A stretch of DNA of 64,000 bases from an uncultured Planococcus sp. (GCA_947493585.1 CANLRI010000003.1:124001-188000); one strand, 5' to 3'; shown: positions 49,453 to 58,390, counted from the stretch's first letter. The notes: generated from the letters alone by a model not told the origin. Made by a program: numbers and translations.

Positions 49453-50019
49453 TAGAAAAGCTTCTGCTTTTCGACTGCGCTCCAATGGCTGCTTTCCGGG
49501 GGGCGGGTGTTGAGCCAATGTGCTGCAAAGAGCGCAGCACATTTGTCTCGCCAGCCCGCTCGGTCCCCCAGGAGTCAGCCATTTCCGCTCCGTCTCCTAG
49601 TTTTAAAGCGGAAAATTATTTCTTCAATCCTTTTAATGTGGAATATGAAAATGCATCATATTCTGCAGTTTGCTTCAAACAAGTCAAAGAAGGAAGTGTC
49701 GCAAATCTCCATCCGCTAAACTAAACAAAAAGCTTCCCTTTTCCACCAGCGATCTGTCAGATATCCCTTCCAAGGAAGCGATTCCCCCACTAGCCGGCAA
49801 CTATATAATAGAAGCAGATCAATTTAAACAAGCAACATGCCACGAAATCTCAAAGCCGCCGGGCGCCAAGGGTGAGCCGATGCAATAAGACAAGTGTTCT
49901 TCTTGGCTTATTGCAGGAGGCCAACCCAAAGCAAGGCGGCGACGACCATGGCGATGCTCAATCTAACCCTCAAAATATTTCTACACCCAAACTCTCACTA
50001 TTTATCGCTATGGCTCCAG
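49453..50019 (+). repeat. Composite 0.6-kb intergenic repeat, copy 2
   Basis: The 700-base gap between ppiB and glnQ has no supportable gene. It matches copy 1 (22930-23557) in opposite orientation: GC-rich part 49470-49605 with TCTCGCCAGCCCGC and CTCCGTCTC, AT-rich joint to 49735, block GGAAGCGATT..CCCC.CTAGCCGGCAACT at about 49774-49802, hairpin core 49857-49941, and a tail to about 50019. Both copies sit between convergent genes just after a terminator. No terminal inverted repeats or transposase. Confidence 0.8.
49857..49941 (+). ncRNA. Candidate structured RNA/DNA core of the composite repeat, copy 2
   Basis: CGCCG/CGGCG closing stem, GGGTGAGCC facing GGCCAACCC, and an apical hairpin GCAATAAG-a-CAAG-loop-CTTG-g-CTTATTGC (49882-49914). 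The 85-base core aligns with copy 1 with most differences in loops or as paired changes (CAAG/CTTG here, CAGG/CCTG there). Transcription is unproven. Confidence 0.45.
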
Positions 50020-50022
50020 AGC

Positions 50023-50053
50023 AAATAAAAAAGCGCGCCCAATAGGCACGCTT
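50023..50053 (-). terminator. Terminator of the glnHPQ-type operon
   Basis: AAGCGCGCC (50031-50039) pairs with GGCACGCTT (50045-50053) with one mismatch; a T-rich run follows on the minus strand. Confidence 0.82.
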
Positions 50054-50065
50054 CTCCACTCATCT

Positions 50066-50794
50066 TTACAACACTTTACTCAAGAATGCTTTCGTCCGTT
50101 CGTGCTGCGGATTGCCGAACAATTCCTTCGGCACGTTTTCTTCGACGATATAGCCGCCGTCGATAAACAACACACGGTCGCCCATTTCCGCCGCAAAGCC
50201 CATTTCGTGGGTCACGACGACCATGGTCATGCCTTCTCTCGCAAGTTGCTTCATAACATCCAGCACATCGCCGACCATCTCCGGATCGAGCGCTGAAGTC
50301 GGCTCATCGAACAACATGATCTTCGGGTCCATCGCGAGCGCCCGCGCAATCGCGACGCGCTGTTTCTGCCCGCCGGACAATTCGCCCGGATAGGCTTTCG
50401 CCTTTTCGCGCAAACCGACCTTGTCCAGCAATTCGTAAGCTTTCTTCTCGGCTGCTTTCTGGTCACCTTTTTTCAATTTGATTGGCGCCAGCGTCACATT
50501 CTGAAGAACCGTTTTATGCGGGAACAAGTTAAATTGCTGGAATACCATCCCTACGTCTTGGCGCACTTTATTGATATCGACTTTCGGGTCGGTGATGTCT
50601 GTCCCTTCAATATAAACATGGCCTCCGCTGATGTCTTCCAGGCGATTCAAGCAACGAAGAAACGTACTTTTGCCGGAACCGGAAGGGCCGATGACGCAAA
50701 TGACTTCCTTCTCTTCGACAACCGTGCTCATGTCTTTGATGACTTCCAAATCTCCGAATGATTTTTTGAGGTTTTCTACTCTGATCATACTCAT
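50066..50794 (-). CDS. glnQ: Polar amino-acid ABC transporter ATP-binding protein (GlnQ)
   Basis: A 242-residue ABC ATPase. GPSGSGKST (about 36-44) is Walker A, LSGGQKQR (about 136-143) the signature, [14 protein letters not shown] the Walker B/D-loop and [11 protein letters not shown] the H-loop. It powers uptake of polar amino acids, probably glutamine, with the adjacent permease and binding protein. The start ATG overlaps the end of glnP by four bases, so translation is coupled. Last gene of the operon; a terminator follows. Confidence 0.93.
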   Translation of the reverse strand: MSMIRVENLKKSFGDLEVIKDMSTVVEEKEVICVIGPSGSGKSTFLRCLNRLEDISGGHVYIEGTDITDPKVDINKVRQDVGMVFQQFNLFPHKTVLQNVTLAPIKLKKGDQKAAEKKAYELLDKVGLREKAKAYPGELSGGQKQRVAIARALAMDPKIMLFDEPTSALDPEMVGDVLDVMKQLAREGMTMVVVTHEMGFAAEMGDRVLFIDGGYIVEENVPKELFGNPQHERTKAFLSKVL

Positions 50795-51435
50795 CGCAAT
50801 ACAAACTTCCTTTCCACAAAGCTCGCGAGCATCGAGAGCAAGTAAATGACGATAAAGTAAATGATGCCGAGGATCAAGTACACATTAAACGCATCGAATG
50901 TGGCACTTGCCTGGATGCGCCCTTCCTGTGTCAAATCCGCTACGCCGATAACCGACAGGAGCGAAGTGTCCTTCAAGGAAATGATCGCCTGGTTGGTAAT
51001 CGTTGGAAGCATGCGGCGGAATGCCTGAGGCAAAATGATGTGGCGCATCGTTTGCGTCGAGTTGAGACCGAGCGACCGCGCCGCTTCCGTCTGCCCTTTG
51101 TCGATCGACTGGATCCCTGCCCGGATGATTTCCGAGAAGTACGCTCCGGCGTTGATCGCGACGGTCACGATTCCGGCTGTCGTGTTGTCGAGCGAAAAGA
51201 ACCCAAGTGAGTTCAATCCGAAGTAAATGAAGAACAATTGGACGATAAATGGCGTCCCCCGGATTGCATCAACGAAGATTTTGGCGATCCAGTTCAGGAT
51301 TTTGAACGGCGCCAAGCGCAGCAACGCGACGACCAGCCCGATCAAGAAGCCGAGGACGATGGCAATGCTGAAAATATAGAGCGTCACTTGTAAGCCTTCC
51401 ATTAAATACGGAAAAGCATTGATGATTGTCTGCAC
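50791..51435 (-). CDS. glnP: Polar amino-acid ABC transporter permease (GlnP-like)
   Basis: A 214-residue His/Glu/Gln/Arg/opine-family permease with about five helices. [17 protein letters not shown] coupling region is represented by [28 protein letters not shown] (about 92-119), the EAA loop that contacts the ATPase. Start is GTG at 51435 after GGGGGAAC. A GC-rich hairpin with a T-run lies between it and the binding-protein gene, likely lowering its expression relative to the latter. Only one permease gene is present, so it should work as a homodimer. Confidence 0.92.
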   Translation of the reverse strand: MQTIINAFPYLMEGLQVTLYIFSIAIVLGFLIGLVVALLRLAPFKILNWIAKIFVDAIRGTPFIVQLFFIYFGLNSLGFFSLDNTTAGIVTVAINAGAYFSEIIRAGIQSIDKGQTEAARSLGLNSTQTMRHIILPQAFRRMLPTITNQAIISLKDTSLLSVIGVADLTQEGRIQASATFDAFNVYLILGIIYFIVIYLLSMLASFVERKFVLR

Positions 51436-51453
51436 CTTTCGTTCCCCCTTGCA

Positions 51454-51485
51454 TAAAAAAATGCAGCGCGCGAATGCGCGCTACA
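51454..51485 (-). terminator. Intercistronic hairpin between glnH and glnP
   Basis: On the minus strand ATGTAGCGCGC pairs with GCGCGCTGCAT (51485-51475 with 51471-51461), followed by six T. It is inside the operon, so probably a partial terminator or mRNA-stabilising 3' end for the binding-protein message. Confidence 0.8.
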
Positions 51486-51490
51486 TGATC

Positions 51491-52273
51491 TTATTCTCCG
51501 ATGTATTTGTTTAAGATTTCGTCATATTCGCCGCTGTCGCGCAACTCCTGCAGCCCTGCATTGATTTGTTCAAGTAATTCCGCATTCTCGCCTTTCAATA
51601 CAGCGATGCCGTATTGGTCACCAGTCAAGCGATCGCCGACAGTTTTCAAGGCCAGGTCACTTTCTGCGATAGCGTAAGCGATAACAGGATAATCTTCAAG
51701 AAGTACATCGGCATTGCCGTTCGATACTTCCTGGAACATCGATGGGCTGTCTTCGAACTGGGAAATTTCATAGCCGTATTCAGCTTCGTTGTCGCGCGCG
51801 AATTGAGCGCCAGTCGTACCGCTCTTCACGGCAACCGTCTTGCCTTCCAAATCTTCAAGTGATGTGATGTCGCTATTGTCTTCCGCTACCACCAATGAAA
51901 GGCCCGCATCGAAATAAGGATCCGAGAAATCCACGATTTCTTTTCGCTCATCCGTGATACTCATCCCCGCAATCGCAACGTCCAATTGCCCCGCTTGAAG
52001 CGCTGGGATGATGCCCCCGAAGTCCATCGGGTTGAACTCGATTTCAAAGCCTTGGTTTTCTGCAATGGCATTGATCAAGTCGATATCGATCCCTGTGTAT
52101 TCGCCGTCTTTTTCAAATTCAAATGGTGGGTACGTGGTGTCGATACCGACGCGGTAGACATCCCCCTCGCCTCCGCCGGATTCACCGCCGCCCGACTCTT
52201 CTTCCGAATCGCCACATGCAGCAAGCACTGTAAGAACTGCTAGCAATAATGCCAATAATGTCCATTTCTTCAT
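51491..52273 (-). CDS. glnH: Polar amino-acid ABC transporter substrate-binding lipoprotein (GlnH-like)
   Basis: A 260-residue lipoprotein. Signal and lipobox LAAC (C20), then a Ser/Gly/Glu-rich flexible linker (about 22-37) and a bilobal family-3 binding fold. TTYPPFEFEKDG and DIDLINAIAENQGFEIE are typical of glutamine/polar amino-acid receptors, as is AIAGMSITDERKEIVDFSDPY. Ligand probably glutamine, by similarity only. First gene of glnH-glnP-glnQ; a hairpin just after it can raise its relative expression. ATG at 52273 after GGGGGATG. Confidence 0.92.
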   Translation of the reverse strand: MKKWTLLALLLAVLTVLAACGDSEEESGGGESGGGEGDVYRVGIDTTYPPFEFEKDGEYTGIDIDLINAIAENQGFEIEFNPMDFGGIIPALQAGQLDVAIAGMSITDERKEIVDFSDPYFDAGLSLVVAEDNSDITSLEDLEGKTVAVKSGTTGAQFARDNEAEYGYEISQFEDSPSMFQEVSNGNADVLLEDYPVIAYAIAESDLALKTVGDRLTGDQYGIAVLKGENAELLEQINAGLQELRDSGEYDEILNKYIGE

Positions 52274-52403
52274 TTAATACATCCCCCTCTATTCGGTAAT
52301 GGTCATTCTACTGACTAATATATCACAATATTTGCAAATTCAGAACCTTTAGAATTAAATTAACTAGGATAGAGGATGCAGGCTTGCTCCTAAATGACTA
52401 CTC

Positions 52404-53483
52404 TTAATGGCTGACGGCGCGTTTTTTGTGGAGCCTGTAAAACAAACGGAAATTATGGGCAAGCGTCTTCAAGACTGCATAAGTCGGGATGGCGATCAAA
52501 ATTCCGATAAAGCCATATAGGGAGCCTGCCACCAACAACAATAAAATAATTGTTAAAGGGTGGACATGAAGCCGGTTGCCCATGACGTTTGGCGTGACGA
52601 GATTGCCTTCGAGCTGCTGAACTACCAACAGGACAAGAACGACTTTGAATGCCATGAACAATCCATCGTTCAATAGGGCAACGAAAATGGCAGGGATGAT
52701 CCCGATGATCGGTCCTAGAAACGGGACGACTACCAAGAACATGGCGAAGACGGCGAGCGTCAAAGCGTATTCAAGGCCGATGATCAAATAACCGATATAC
52801 ATCAAGACACCGATTACCGCTGCGACCATCGCTTGGCCGACCACAAATGTTGATAAAGTTTCATCCAGATCTTTCATCAGCTTCTTTCCTTCCGGCTTGT
52901 GATTTTCCGGGAGACGCTTAACAGAGTACGGAATGAATTTATCGTCATCTTTCAACAGGAAGAACAGGATAAAAGGCACGACAACCAAGACAATTGCCGC
53001 ATTGACGAGCATACCGAGAATATCGAGCACGTTTTCAAATAGATTACTCGAGAGGCTTTGGGCATAACCATAGATGCGGTCGCTGATTTCCTGTCCGGAG
53101 ATTCCGCCAAACTCAAACCCTTTCAAGAGGTTATTGGACTCCGAACTCATTTCCTCCACTTTCTCAGGCGCCAAATCCACCAGGCTCTCACCTTGTTCGA
53201 TCAAGGTCGGCCCAAAGAAATAGACGAGGCTTCCAAACGCCAACGCGATGACTGCAAAAACAATTCCGATGCCGGCAATCTTCGGCATGCGGCGCGTGAG
53301 CACACGCACCAATGGCCGGAGCAGGTAATATAAAATCCCTGCTATGACGATTGGCGCAAATAACGTCGCAATGACAATGCGGATCGGTTCCCAAATATAG
53401 TCCAACTTGCTGAGTACGTATAATGTAAGGGCGAGCAATAATATTCCCGCTGTGTATTCAAAAAACGGCTTTCGGATCCACAC
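52404..53483 (-). CDS. AI-2E family (PerM/UPF0118) membrane permease, second copy
   Basis: A 359-residue paralogue of the gene at 29.9 kb, with the same eight-helix layout and equal length. PFLGPIIGIIPAIFVAL and NLVTPNVMGNRLHVHPLT carry the signatures. The N-terminal loop (about 85-150) differs most between the two. Substrate unknown. GTG start at 53483 after AGGAGTG. I see no clear terminator; the stop is followed by the upstream region of glnH on the same strand. Confidence 0.88.
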   Translation of the reverse strand: MWIRKPFFEYTAGILLLALTLYVLSKLDYIWEPIRIVIATLFAPIVIAGILYYLLRPLVRVLTRRMPKIAGIGIVFAVIALAFGSLVYFFGPTLIEQGESLVDLAPEKVEEMSSESNNLLKGFEFGGISGQEISDRIYGYAQSLSSNLFENVLDILGMLVNAAIVLVVVPFILFFLLKDDDKFIPYSVKRLPENHKPEGKKLMKDLDETLSTFVVGQAMVAAVIGVLMYIGYLIIGLEYALTLAVFAMFLVVVPFLGPIIGIIPAIFVALLNDGLFMAFKVVLVLLVVQQLEGNLVTPNVMGNRLHVHPLTIILLLLVAGSLYGFIGILIAIPTYAVLKTLAHNFRLFYRLHKKRAVSH

Positions 53484-53531
53484 TTGCTGACACTCCTTTC
53501 AAAGTTAGTTGCATATTTAAATCATACACGA

Positions 53532-53567
53532 AGAAAAAGCGAAGGCAGATGTTTTTCTGCCCTCGCT
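53532..53567 (-). terminator. Terminator of the 93-residue gene
   Basis: GCGAgGGCAG and CTGCCttCGC pair around an eight-base loop on the minus strand and T-rich sequence follows, a few bases after the stop at 53580. Confidence 0.78.
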
Positions 53568-53579
53568 CGCTCATATGAT

Positions 53580-53861
53580 TTATTTATCTTCTTCCAATTC
53601 GCGCAATTCCTTCTGGGTTTGCGGAAAAGCATTCGCTTGCCATTCCTCGCGATAAGCTGAATCCAATTGCGAGAGTCCCTGTTCACTTGAATCTTCGATG
53701 GCGTAGACACTTTCGCGCTCATCGATCGCCCGGCTGTTGCGCATGTCGTGGTCTTCTTCTACACGCACTGTGTTTTTCTCTTGATAGGCTTTGTAGACGA
53801 AAATTCCTGCAGCTGCTGCAAGTGCACTGCCTACTACTGTGTTCATCGTTGATTTCTTCAT
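53580..53861 (-). CDS. Small membrane-anchored hypothetical protein, 93 residues
   Basis: Begins MKKSTMNTVVGSALAAAAGIFVYKAY, a short glycine/alanine-rich hydrophobic helix (about 8-24), followed by a strongly charged acidic region to the C-terminus. The N-terminus resembles YtxH-like stress membrane proteins but no motif confirms this. GGAGGG precedes the ATG and a terminator follows. Function unknown; single gene between the permease and DJ-1-like genes. Confidence 0.7.
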   Translation of the reverse strand: MKKSTMNTVVGSALAAAAGIFVYKAYQEKNTVRVEEDHDMRNSRAIDERESVYAIEDSSEQGLSQLDSAYREEWQANAFPQTQKELRELEEDK

Positions 53862-53975
53862 CAGAATCCCTCCAAAATATTGCGTCTTTCTGTCACTTCT
53901 CTTCTGTATACCCTGAATGTCGATTTTTAAGCAAGCAGGAAATGTTTTTTGTGCTGGCCCCTCGACGCCCGCTAT

Positions 53976-54674
53976 TTACGAATAGCGTTCCATGTCTTTT
54001 AATTGTTCACGCATCTTTTCTCCGACGCCTGACGCCGAAGCCGGATTTTGCCCTGTAATCAAGCGGCCCGACTCAATGACGCATGCTTCGAGTGGCAACT
54101 GGGCGATTTGGACAAGTGCGCCCCGTTCTTTCATTTCATGTTGCAAGGAAAATGGAATGTCTTTATAGAGTCCGAGGAGCTTTTCTTCCAGATCCGAGAA
54201 TCCGGTAGCGAGATGACCTGATAATAAAGGGCTGCCATCGGATAGCCGGACATTCAATAAACCGCTCGGTCCGTGGCAGACAGCTGCCACAATGCCGCCT
54301 TTTTCATAAATCCCCGCCGTCATCCGCTGTAATTCTTTGTCGTCAGGAAAATCCCACATCGTCCCGTGTCCGCCGGTAAAGTAAATACCGGCATATTCGT
54401 TGGCTTTCGCTTCGCCTGGCGTCAGTGGTCGGTCCAATTGGCGCTGGATTTTTTTATCCAGGTAGTAATGGCGCGTCTGGCCATTAATGACTGCGGCTGG
54501 AAGGCTTCTCGGATCGATCGGTACTTTTTCAGCCCTAGGGCTGATGATATCGACTTCAAAATCATTTTTCACTTCATGGTAGAAATCCGTCAATTCACGC
54601 AGCCACAAGCCAGTCTTTTTGCCGCGATTCCCTAAATCTTTATGATTCGTCACGATAACTGCTATTCTCTTCAT
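53976..54674 (-). CDS. DJ-1/PfpI family protein (class I glutamine amidotransferase-like, Hsp31 type)
   Basis: A 232-residue protein of the DJ-1/PfpI superfamily. AAVCHGPSGLL (about 128-138) is the nucleophile elbow with the catalytic cysteine and neighbouring His, and FTGGHGTMWDFPDD (about 95-108) contains the second-shell Gly-Gly-His. Length and the N-terminal GLWLRELTDFYHE match Hsp31/YraA-like glyoxalase III or chaperone forms, which degrade methylglyoxal. Substrate inferred only. ATG after GGGAGGAA. Single gene. Confidence 0.88.
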   Translation of the reverse strand: MKRIAVIVTNHKDLGNRGKKTGLWLRELTDFYHEVKNDFEVDIISPRAEKVPIDPRSLPAAVINGQTRHYYLDKKIQRQLDRPLTPGEAKANEYAGIYFTGGHGTMWDFPDDKELQRMTAGIYEKGGIVAAVCHGPSGLLNVRLSDGSPLLSGHLATGFSDLEEKLLGLYKDIPFSLQHEMKERGALVQIAQLPLEACVIESGRLITGQNPASASGVGEKMREQLKDMERYS

Positions 54675-54795
54675 GGCATATTCCTCCCCATCGATTCCTA
54701 TCCCTTTCTATTCCCCATCGCCTGAAAATTACTCGTTCCAACAAAGGCTGGATGCGCTTGCCTATAGAAAAAAGATCTGCAGCAAAGCAGGTCTT

Positions 54796-55230
54796 TCAGG
54801 CTTCCAGTATAAGCGTCAAACTATCGCGAAATTTGTCATTGTCGGCTTGCTGGCGTTTTTTCGGCCCTTTCATGCGCCCGCCGCTTTGGCGAATTTTTTT
54901 GGCGACGTGGCGGCCGTGAAGTAATTGTTCGATATTGCCTTCATTATAAATCCGCCCGTTCTGGTCGATTGGCACACCGCGTTTTGCAAGCACCATCGCC
55001 GCGAGTCCGTAGTCCTGTGTGACAACAATATCGCCCGGTTGCACACGGTTCACTAAAACAAAATCGACCGCATCTGCTCCCTTGGATACCGTCAGCGTCT
55101 CCGCCCCTTCACGGTACATTTCATGGGACGTGTCGCTAATGAGCAGCACCGGCCAATTGAACCGTTTGGCCAGCGCAATCGTCAAATCGACGACTGGGCA
55201 ACCATCTGCATCAATAAGTATTTTTGCCAT
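54796..55230 (-). CDS. YaiI/YqxD family (DUF188) protein
   Basis: A 144-residue protein of the DUF188 family with a PIN-like nuclease fold. KILIDADGCPVVD at the N-terminus and GDIVVTQDYGLAAMVLAKRG (about 68-87) carry the conserved aspartates. Biological function unknown. ATG at 55230 lies 20 bases inside the DUF1836 reading frame, with GAGGGAGG upstream, so the pair is coupled. Basic tail SGGRMKGPKKRQQ follows the domain. Confidence 0.9.
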   Translation of the reverse strand: MAKILIDADGCPVVDLTIALAKRFNWPVLLISDTSHEMYREGAETLTVSKGADAVDFVLVNRVQPGDIVVTQDYGLAAMVLAKRGVPIDQNGRIYNEGNIEQLLHGRHVAKKIRQSGGRMKGPKKRQQADNDKFRDSLTLILEA

Positions 55231-55792
55231 CGGCTTCCTCCCTCACCAGTTCATCAGCCAGTTTTTCAGCAGCCCTTCTGTACAGGTTGCTTTTATGGAC
55301 AAGCGACGCGATGAACAGCACCTTGGAAAGTTCGCCATCCGCTTCGCTTTGTGTACGGGCGACAGCCTCAGCCTGCCGTTCGAGCTCCTCTTTGAACGCA
55401 GCATGATTATCCTCTTGCAGCGCCAAATACGTTTCGTAGAACGCAGAGAGATCCAACTCCCTCGCCTGTGCTTGTTCATTCACTTTCTCCAGCACTTTTT
55501 TTACATCGTTGATCGACAAGGTGCTTTTCATCTGATAAATCAAACTGATGAGCATAATATGGTCAGGGGTGTATTTTTTATGCTGCACAGGGTAGAATAA
55601 TTTCCCTTTGGCATAATTATTGATCATCGTTTTCGTCAGTATTTTATCGTCCGGATGCCTTTTCGTTTCGTGAAAGGCAGTCTCAAATAATTGAATGACT
55701 TGGTCCACGTACAAATCGATTTTTGGGATATCGCTTGTGCGGATTTGGCTGTCGAGAGCCAATTGGCCAATAAGCCGATCGATGCTTTCCAT
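55211..55792 (-). CDS. DUF1836 domain protein
   Basis: A 193-residue protein matching the DUF1836 family, which is widespread in Firmicutes and of unknown function. The N-terminal part (LDSQIRTSDIPKIDLYVDQVI) and KTMINNYAKGKLFYPVQHKKYTPDHIMLI (about 76-104) suggest a MerR/HTH-like fold, so DNA binding is possible. The ATG at 55792 is six bases after GAGGTG; GTG 55801 is an alternative. Its end overlaps the DUF188 gene by 20 bases. Confidence 0.86.
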   Translation of the reverse strand: MESIDRLIGQLALDSQIRTSDIPKIDLYVDQVIQLFETAFHETKRHPDDKILTKTMINNYAKGKLFYPVQHKKYTPDHIMLISLIYQMKSTLSINDVKKVLEKVNEQAQARELDLSAFYETYLALQEDNHAAFKEELERQAEAVARTQSEADGELSKVLFIASLVHKSNLYRRAAEKLADELVREEADGKNTY

Positions 55793-55921
55793 TCGCTTCA
55801 CCTCAACTTCTGTTTCTTCATTTTACCCTATGATGGAAAAGCCGACAAACTTGACCGGCGAAATAAATGCATATATTATTATAAGTAGTTTCGATAACTA
55901 CGTATCAGGAGGTACAGATCC

Positions 55922-56569
55922 ATGACTGCATTTATCCGAGAGCCTTTTAATGCTTTATCCCATTTGGCGGGAGCCCTTTTGTCCTTTACCGCATTACTGG
56001 CTATGGCCATCAAAGCTGCCTATACGCAAGCCCCTGCAGCCCATATTACAGCGGTCGTCATTTTCGGCATCAGCTTGATCTTGCTGTATACGGCTTCAAC
56101 CGTTTATCATTCCGTAAAAGCACGCCCGGGCGTCATCGCCTTTTTCCGCAAACTGGACCATTCCATGATTTTCTTGTTGATTGCCGGTTCCTATGCCCCG
56201 TTTTGCTTGATTGCGCTTGAAGGCACGCTCGGCTGGTCGATTTTCGCTGTAGTGGCCACGCTTGGCATCAGCGGCATCTTTTTCAAGATGATTTGGTTCC
56301 ATTCCCCGCGCTGGCTGTCGACCGCCATTTATATCTTGATGGGATGGATTATTATCTTTGCAGTGGGCCCGCTCGCCTCCAGCTTACCCGCTGCGGGGTT
56401 ATGGCTGCTCGTTGCCGGCGGTCTTTTGTATACGGTCGGCGGTGTCATTTATTGGCTCAAGCCGAACTTCCTGTCTTCACGTTATTTAGGATTCCACGAG
56501 ATTTTCCATATCTTCATCCTGCTCGGAAGCACATGCCACTTCCTGGCCGTTTACTTATACGTGCTGTAA
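55922..56569 (+). CDS. trhA: Hemolysin III family membrane protein (TrhA/YqfA, PAQR)
   Basis: A 215-residue seven-helix PAQR-family protein. EPFNALSHLAGALLS near the N-terminus, STVYHSVK, RKLDHSMIFLLIAGSYAPF (about 73-91) and FHEIFHIFILLGSTCHFLAVY at the C-terminus supply the zinc-binding Ser/His/Asp set. Named for hemolysin III but more likely a membrane-fluidity regulator as described for TrhA. CAGGAGG precedes the ATG at 55922. Single gene; ends at a hairpin shared with the RsbR-like gene. Confidence 0.9.
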   Translation: MTAFIREPFNALSHLAGALLSFTALLAMAIKAAYTQAPAAHITAVVIFGISLILLYTASTVYHSVKARPGVIAFFRKLDHSMIFLLIAGSYAPFCLIALEGTLGWSIFAVVATLGISGIFFKMIWFHSPRWLSTAIYILMGWIIIFAVGPLASSLPAAGLWLLVAGGLLYTVGGVIYWLKPNFLSSRYLGFHEIFHIFILLGSTCHFLAVYLYVL

Positions 56570-56575
56570 CGCAAA

Positions 56576-56608
56576 AAGAACCGCTCTCAAAGAGAACGGC
56601 TCTTTTTT
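56576..56608. terminator. Bidirectional terminator between trhA and the RsbR-like gene
   Basis: Thirteen-base arms with two mismatches (AAGAACCGCTCTC with GAGAACGGCTCTT) around AAA, with a T-run on the plus side. Confidence 0.8.
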
Positions 56609-57443
56609 AATGTTCGTGTGCATCAAGTGCCTGCATCAGGTTGGCGTAAACTTGAATGTTTTTAAAATCGATGCCGAGTGTCACGGCGGTTTGCGCGATT
56701 TCAGGGCGGATTCCGGATAGGACCGATTCCACGCCGATGATTCTGAGCGAATCCATCAACTGGAACAATTGATGGGCAACCATTGTATCAACGATCGGCA
56801 CTGCCGACAGATCAATATAGAGTGTCGTCAATTTCTGCTTCGCGCTTTCTTCAAGCGCCGTCTCCAAAATCACTTTGGCGCGGTATGTATCGATCCCGCC
56901 GACCAACGGCAAAATGCCAACGCCTTTACGGATTGGAATGACCGGGCTGCTCAACTCGTCGATCACTTCCTGCTGTCCTGCCAGCAAGCGCTGGTGGGCT
57001 TCGTGATGGTGCCGCGCGAAGCTTTCAATAATAAAGTCAAACATGTCATTCAGCATTTCGCTCCAGCGCAGCGCATCTTGGCTGCCTGCTCTGTCGACTT
57101 TCTCAAAGAAATGGCGGACACACGTCCAATAGATTTTACGCAATTGCCCGAGATGCTCCATAACTTCATAAAGCGGTACGGATTGCTGAGCGCGTTCTTT
57201 GGCGATTGTCGACGACCAATCTTCAACATAGGCAAGCGATTCTTCTTTATCATGGATAAATATCGCCGTGACAGCCTCGATAAAGCCAATCGATTCCTTT
57301 CTCAGCTTTTCTACCGTGTCGTCAGATGCTTGAGCAGAGTAAACGGTGTTCGCATGATTGCCGCGTGTTTCCAGCCATTCTTCAACCATGGAATTTTTAT
57401 TTTCTAAAATGAAATCATGTAGCTCCCTGCTAATTTCTCCCAT
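56607..57443 (-). CDS. RsbR-type stressosome STAS protein
   Basis: A 278-residue protein: an N-terminal globin-like sensor domain (about 1-140), a linker helix with HQRLLAGQQEVIDELSSPV (about 144-162) and a C-terminal STAS domain (to 278). Bacillus RsbRA-D with RsbS and RsbT form the stressosome that controls sigma-B. In STAS, YIDLSAVPIVDTMVAHQL carries the serine/threonine phosphorylation region; a threonine stands in VDT. No rsbS/rsbT or sigB genes are nearby, so this is an orphan co-antagonist paralogue. ATG after AAGGAGCG. Confidence 0.88.
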   Translation of the reverse strand: MGEISRELHDFILENKNSMVEEWLETRGNHANTVYSAQASDDTVEKLRKESIGFIEAVTAIFIHDKEESLAYVEDWSSTIAKERAQQSVPLYEVMEHLGQLRKIYWTCVRHFFEKVDRAGSQDALRWSEMLNDMFDFIIESFARHHHEAHQRLLAGQQEVIDELSSPVIPIRKGVGILPLVGGIDTYRAKVILETALEESAKQKLTTLYIDLSAVPIVDTMVAHQLFQLMDSLRIIGVESVLSGIRPEIAQTAVTLGIDFKNIQVYANLMQALDAHEH

Positions 57444-57579
57444 AAGATATGCCGCTCCTTTTTCTAGCTTGTCCCTATCATCTTATAAGATAAGCCAATC
57501 GAAAAGCAAATTTCCCTTCTCCGCCTGCCAACACTAGACGTAAAATGATAAGATAAAACCAAAGAAAGGAGAATGAATA

Positions 57580-58356
57580 ATGGCACCATTAGACTTAGAG
57601 CACCAAGAATATGCAAACCGCCTTTATAGCGCATATGAAAAACGTCAAGCTTTCGAGAAAGACCAGATACCCGAATCGATCCACCCCCGCCTCGCTTATG
57701 AGTTGCAACAAGCGGTGACAGCTAAGAAAGCCCAGAACGGCGAAGCGCTGGCAGGCTATAAAATCAGTTTGACGAGCCCTGAAACACAGCAATTGTTCAG
57801 CTCCGAAAAACCATTGTACGGCGCATTGACTGCTCCCGCTATTTCCGGAAATGCCATTGAGCTCTCAAGCATGCTTTCACCATTGATCGAAATCGAATTG
57901 ATGTTCCTCATCCAGGAAGATATCGACGCCGATGATTCGACAACGGCGATTCTTGAAAAAACCTTGGTGGCACCGGGCATTGAAGTTCCAGACTCAAGAT
58001 TCACCGAGTGGTTCCCGAACATCACACTCGGGCAAGTCATCGCAGACAGTGCTGTCGCTGGCCGCATCGTGGTCGGGGAACCTGCAAAGAACTGCTCTTA
58101 CGATCACCTCGACCAAGTCCGCGGCGAGTTATTCCTCGACGGCGAGTCGATTGCTACCGGAAGCTCATCTGAAGTTTTGGGGCATCCCGTAAATGCCATC
58201 AAATGGCTGGCCGCAGAACTCGAAGCACACGGCCTCAAACTAAAGCGCGGCCTGACCGTTTCATCCGGCACATTCATCTTGCCGAAGCCACTGCAAAAAG
58301 GGCGTTACGAAGCGAAATATGAAGGTATCGGAAGTGTCGAACTGACCGTCCATTAA
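57580..58356 (+). CDS. 2-keto-4-pentenoate hydratase / fumarylacetoacetate hydrolase family
   Basis: A 258-residue enzyme of the MhpD/DmpH/oxalocrotonate decarboxylase group. YKISLTSPETQQLF (about 62-75) and SPLIEIELMFLI with the metal-binding ExE, plus PGIEVPDSRF, are family motifs. It would hydrate 2-hydroxypenta-2,4-dienoate made in catechol meta-cleavage, but no other pathway gene adjoins it, so the role is inferred. The ATG follows GAAAGGAG. Ends at a hairpin shared with the convergent CoA-transferase. Confidence 0.86.
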   Translation: MAPLDLEHQEYANRLYSAYEKRQAFEKDQIPESIHPRLAYELQQAVTAKKAQNGEALAGYKISLTSPETQQLFSSEKPLYGALTAPAISGNAIELSSMLSPLIEIELMFLIQEDIDADDSTTAILEKTLVAPGIEVPDSRFTEWFPNITLGQVIADSAVAGRIVVGEPAKNCSYDHLDQVRGELFLDGESIATGSSSEVLGHPVNAIKWLAAELEAHGLKLKRGLTVSSGTFILPKPLQKGRYEAKYEGIGSVELTVH

Positions 58357-58390
58357 AAAATCCCCGGCTGCTTTTGCAGCTGGGGATTTT
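58355..58390. terminator. Bidirectional terminator between the hydratase and CoA-transferase genes
   Basis: AAAATCCCCGGCTGC and GCAGCTGGGGATTTT pair with one mismatch around a short T-rich loop; A and T runs flank it. Confidence 0.92.

Noticed and set aside
49485..49888. Plus-strand frames of 70-79 codons in the second repeat copy
   Set aside because: Not matched by frames in copy 1 and no translation signals; non-coding repeat is the better reading.
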